This document shows, one piece after another, positions 40,587-42,703 of a stretch of 42,703 nt of DNA; the first letter of the stretch is position 1, and the number at the start of each line of letters is the position of its first letter. The stretch is taken from positions 1 through 42,703 of the forward strand of contig CAVZSH010000002.1 of the NCBI GenBank assembly GCA_963777915.1, in the 5' to 3' direction. The stretch comes from CAVUPF01 sp963777915 (GTDB lineage Bacteria; Actinomycetota; Thermoleophilia; Solirubrobacterales; 70-9). The translations under genes and the position numbers were made by a program. The notes below the pieces were generated by a model that did no database searches, was not told where the DNA came from, and worked only from the letters and a program-made list of their open reading frames with translations.

Positions 40587-41627
40587 CTATTCGAAGTTGA
40601 CGGCGTAGCTGGCTTTGTTGTTGGTGACGACCTTCTCGCCGGGGACCGGGCGGACTTCGACTTCGAGCGTGACCTGGCCTTTCGGCGCCGGGGTAAGGGG
40701 AATCGTCACCGACTGCGTTTCGCCCACCCCGATGCTGCTGATGTCCCCCTGCAGCGTGTGCCCGCCGTTCACCTTGACTGAGACGACGATCCCGTTCTCG
40801 GTCGATTCGCCCTGGTTTTGGACCTTGGCTTCGACTTCGGGGGTGCCCCCTTTGGGAACCGTCGTTGTCGTGCCGGCGGTCAATTCGGTTCCGTTGACGC
40901 TGGAGCCGACCAGTCCCAGCCCGTGTACGCCCGGGGTGGCTGGCGAGGTCGAGCCGCTGACGTCACCCAGCGCCGAGCTGACCGCCGCCGTTTCCAGCCA
41001 CTTCGTCCCTTCCGGCAGGAAGACGCTCTTCGGTACGTTGGCGCCTTCGATCCCGTTGCTTTCGAGCACCCCGTTGATCTCCGGCCGCGCCACCGCCGCG
41101 TAGAGGACGTCACTGGCCAGCAGCTTCTGCATTTGCCCGGCGATTGCGGCCGTGGCCTTTGGGGCGCCGACATTACCCAGGGCCGTGCTCATCTTGTTGG
41201 CGATTTCGTTCATCGCGCTGCCGCGCAGCTCGTAGACCAGTTCGAGGGCGCTTTGCCCGTGGCTCATGGCCCCGGGCGCGCTGAGGCTGTCGACGCGGGT
41301 CACGTAGCTGTCCATCGCGCTGCGGTCGGCATTGACCTCGGCAACAAACTCGGTGACCGAGAGGCTCCCCGGGTTGGAGAGCTTGCCGAAGAAGGCTTTG
41401 CTGGTCTGCTGGGTCTCTTCGACGATCTGGGTGACGTTGCGTGCGTAGCCGCTCAGTTCGCTGTTCGCCTGTGCGTCCAGGCACCCCTTCACCCCCAAGA
41501 CGACCAGGATCAGGACAATCAGCGCCGCGGCAAGCGCCAGCCCGCGCCGCAGCATGATCTGCTGGCGTTCGGGGCGACGTGGCGGCCGCGGTCTTCGCTG
41601 CGGCCGAAGTGCTGGCGAATCCTCCAA
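40587..41627 (-). CDS. Membrane-anchored protein with CARDB-like C-terminal domain
   Basis: About 346 residues from the TTG at 41627, chosen because GGAGAG lies six bases upstream and the longer frame overlaps the kinase gene. A Pro/Arg-rich cytoplasmic head (RPQRRPRPPRRPERQQ) precedes one membrane helix (LALAAALIVLILVVLGV). The extracytoplasmic part has about 180 residues of predicted helices (ANSELSGYARNVTQIVEETQ), then a linker with GTTTTVPKGGTPEVE. The C-terminal Ig-like CARDB-type domain follows (EAKVQNQGESTENGIVVSVK, ITIPL-like strands, PGEKVVTNNKASY). The function is unknown. It is divergent from the kinase gene and upstream of pheA. Confidence 0.72.
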   Translation of the reverse strand: MEDSPALRPQRRPRPPRRPERQQIMLRRGLALAAALIVLILVVLGVKGCLDAQANSELSGYARNVTQIVEETQQTSKAFFGKLSNPGSLSVTEFVAEVNADRSAMDSYVTRVDSLSAPGAMSHGQSALELVYELRGSAMNEIANKMSTALGNVGAPKATAAIAGQMQKLLASDVLYAAVARPEINGVLESNGIEGANVPKSVFLPEGTKWLETAAVSSALGDVSGSTSPATPGVHGLGLVGSSVNGTELTAGTTTTVPKGGTPEVEAKVQNQGESTENGIVVSVKVNGGHTLQGDISSIGVGETQSVTIPLTPAPKGQVTLEVEVRPVPGEKVVTNNKASYAVNFE

Positions 41628-41769
41628 GGACGGCTCTCCGGGACTGGTTGGCTGGCGGGAGAGTATGAACTCTTGCGGGGGCGCCGCGTCAAGACCCGCA
41701 GCAAACCTTGCGTCTTGGGGTGGCCGATTGCGGAGGAGAGCCCTGCCGCGTGGCGAAGGAAAGGGAGCT

Positions 41770-42684
41770 TTGGTCGGCTCCCTGGTGCTCAACCGCTTCC
41801 TGATCGAGCGCCGAATCGGCAGCGGCGGGTTCGGCGTTGTCTATGAGGCCTGGGACGGCCGCCTCGAGCGCGCCGTCGCCGTCAAGGCAATCGAGTCGCG
41901 CGGGGAGGCGAGCAAGCGGGTGTTGCGCGAGGCGCAGGCTGCGGCCCGCCTCAACCACCCCGGCATTGTGACGCTGTATGAGCTGGGCGAGGAGGACGGG
42001 AACGCGCTACTGGTCACCGAGCTCCTCGACGGCTCGACACTGGCCCGTCTCGCCGGCGACGGCAAGCTGAGCGACCGCGAGATCGGCGAGATCGGCGCCG
42101 ATCTCTGTGAGGCCCTCGACCACGCCCACTCCCGCGGGGTCATCCACCGCGACATCAAGCCGCAAAACGTCCAAGTCACCGAGGGAGAGCAGCGCGCCAA
42201 GCTGATGGACTTCGGCGTCGCCCAGCTCGCTGACGGCGTCTCGCTGACGGCGCCAGGCGATGTTCTCGGCACCCTCGCCTACATGTCCCCCGAGCAGGCG
42301 GAGGGGCGTCCGGCCGGAGCCGAGGCAGACGTCTACTCGCTTGCCCTGACTCTGTATGAGTGCTGGAGCGGTGAGAACCCGCACCGGCGCTCCAATCCGG
42401 CGGCCACGGTGCGGGCGATCGGCGCCCGTGCACGCCCGCTGCGCCGGCTGCGCCCCGACCTGCCGCGCGAGCTGAGTGGCGTCCTTGACGCCTGTCTCAA
42501 CCCCCGCCCGTCGAGCCGCCCGCGGCTGGAGGTCTTGGGGACGGCGATCGAGGGCGCACTCAAGGACCTCGCCGAGTACCCACGCCATGCTCCCCGGCCG
42601 ATCGCCATGCGCCTTGGCGCCGCCACCGCCGCCGCGCTCCTCGGTGCCTGGCTCGCTGTCGGTCACGGGATCGTGCTCCCGTAG
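41770..42684 (+). CDS. Serine/threonine protein kinase
   Basis: 304 residues from the TTG at 41770, preceded by AAGGA. It has the eukaryote-like kinase fold: GSGGFGVVYEAWD (P-loop), AVAVKAIES (catalytic Lys), HRDIKPQNV (catalytic loop), MDFGVAQL (DFG) and MSPEQA in the activation segment. One membrane helix near the C-terminus (AATAAALLGAWLAVGHGIV) is followed almost at once by the stop. Thus it lacks the extracellular sensor of PknB-type kinases. It may need a partner protein; the anchored CARDB-like protein is divergent from it. A frameshift that trims the C-terminus cannot be excluded at the window edge. Confidence 0.92.
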   Translation: MVGSLVLNRFLIERRIGSGGFGVVYEAWDGRLERAVAVKAIESRGEASKRVLREAQAAARLNHPGIVTLYELGEEDGNALLVTELLDGSTLARLAGDGKLSDREIGEIGADLCEALDHAHSRGVIHRDIKPQNVQVTEGEQRAKLMDFGVAQLADGVSLTAPGDVLGTLAYMSPEQAEGRPAGAEADVYSLALTLYECWSGENPHRRSNPAATVRAIGARARPLRRLRPDLPRELSGVLDACLNPRPSSRPRLEVLGTAIEGALKDLAEYPRHAPRPIAMRLGAATAAALLGAWLAVGHGIVLP

Positions 42685-42703
42685 GATCTCGGTCGGCCTT
42701 CCG

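Overview
The window is high-GC bacterial chromosome centred on the dnaA region. GTG and TTG starts are frequent and 4-bp stop/start overlaps (ATGA, GTGA) are common. Gene content (menaquinone MenG, a HepS-like/HepT-like pair, TatA/TatC, ParAB, rpmH-rnpA-yidD-yidC-jag-rsmG next to dnaA-dnaN-recF-DUF721-gyrB-gyrA) together with the style of several lineage-type hypothetical proteins suggests a deep-branching actinobacterium, most likely Thermoleophilia (Solirubrobacterales-like). That assignment is inference; no 16S rRNA gene is present.

Layout. 1-6.8 kb is the least conserved part: a partial MMPL/RND-type exporter, a secreted protein with the tail of a decayed paralogue in front of it, tRNA-Lys(CTT), a frameshifted AraC-family relic, a large secreted propeller-like protein with a striking triple 11-bp direct repeat in its promoter region, and an anchored helical-repeat protein that closes the tatA-tatC group. 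8.3-16.2 kb (minus strand) is one tightly packed respiratory block: hemB, a fused AhbA/AhbB-like protein, hemL, a HepS-like small protein, qcrA-qcrB-qcrC (Rieske, split cytochrome b, subunit IV-cytochrome c fusion), menG and a long-chain polyprenyl diphosphate synthase. It links heme supply, menaquinone supply and the menaquinol-oxidising complex. 16.2-19.2 kb (plus) is an ABC exporter and a YmdB-type phosphoesterase; 19.0-22.6 kb (minus) is an envelope-looking set (membrane protein, type I phosphodiesterase, GT-C-like protein). 22.7-25.0 kb (plus) holds an aminotransferase and a D-Ala-D-Ala ligase.

25-39 kb is the origin region. The minus arm carries rpmH-rnpA-yidD-yidC-jag-rsmG-parA-parB, then tRNA-Ile(GAT) directly abutting a bifunctional nuclease (DUF151) gene. 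The plus arm carries dnaA-dnaN-recF-DUF721-gyrB-gyrA. A parS-like palindrome sits exactly on the rnpA/yidD junction, and the dnaA-dnaN spacer carries repeated TTCCACAG elements that are the best oriC candidate here. 39-42.7 kb holds an HNH endonuclease, prephenate dehydratase, an anchored CARDB-like protein and a divergently transcribed Ser/Thr kinase.

No CRISPR array, insertion sequence, phage or biosynthetic cluster was seen. The observations most worth checking are the HepS-like protein hidden between hemL and qcrA, the fused AhbA/AhbB-like protein inside a heme operon, the 11-bp triple repeat at 5909-5941, the tRNA-Ile/DUF151 junction that may yield a near-leaderless mRNA, the parS site on the rnpA/yidD start-stop overlap, and the nested hairpin in front of gyrB.
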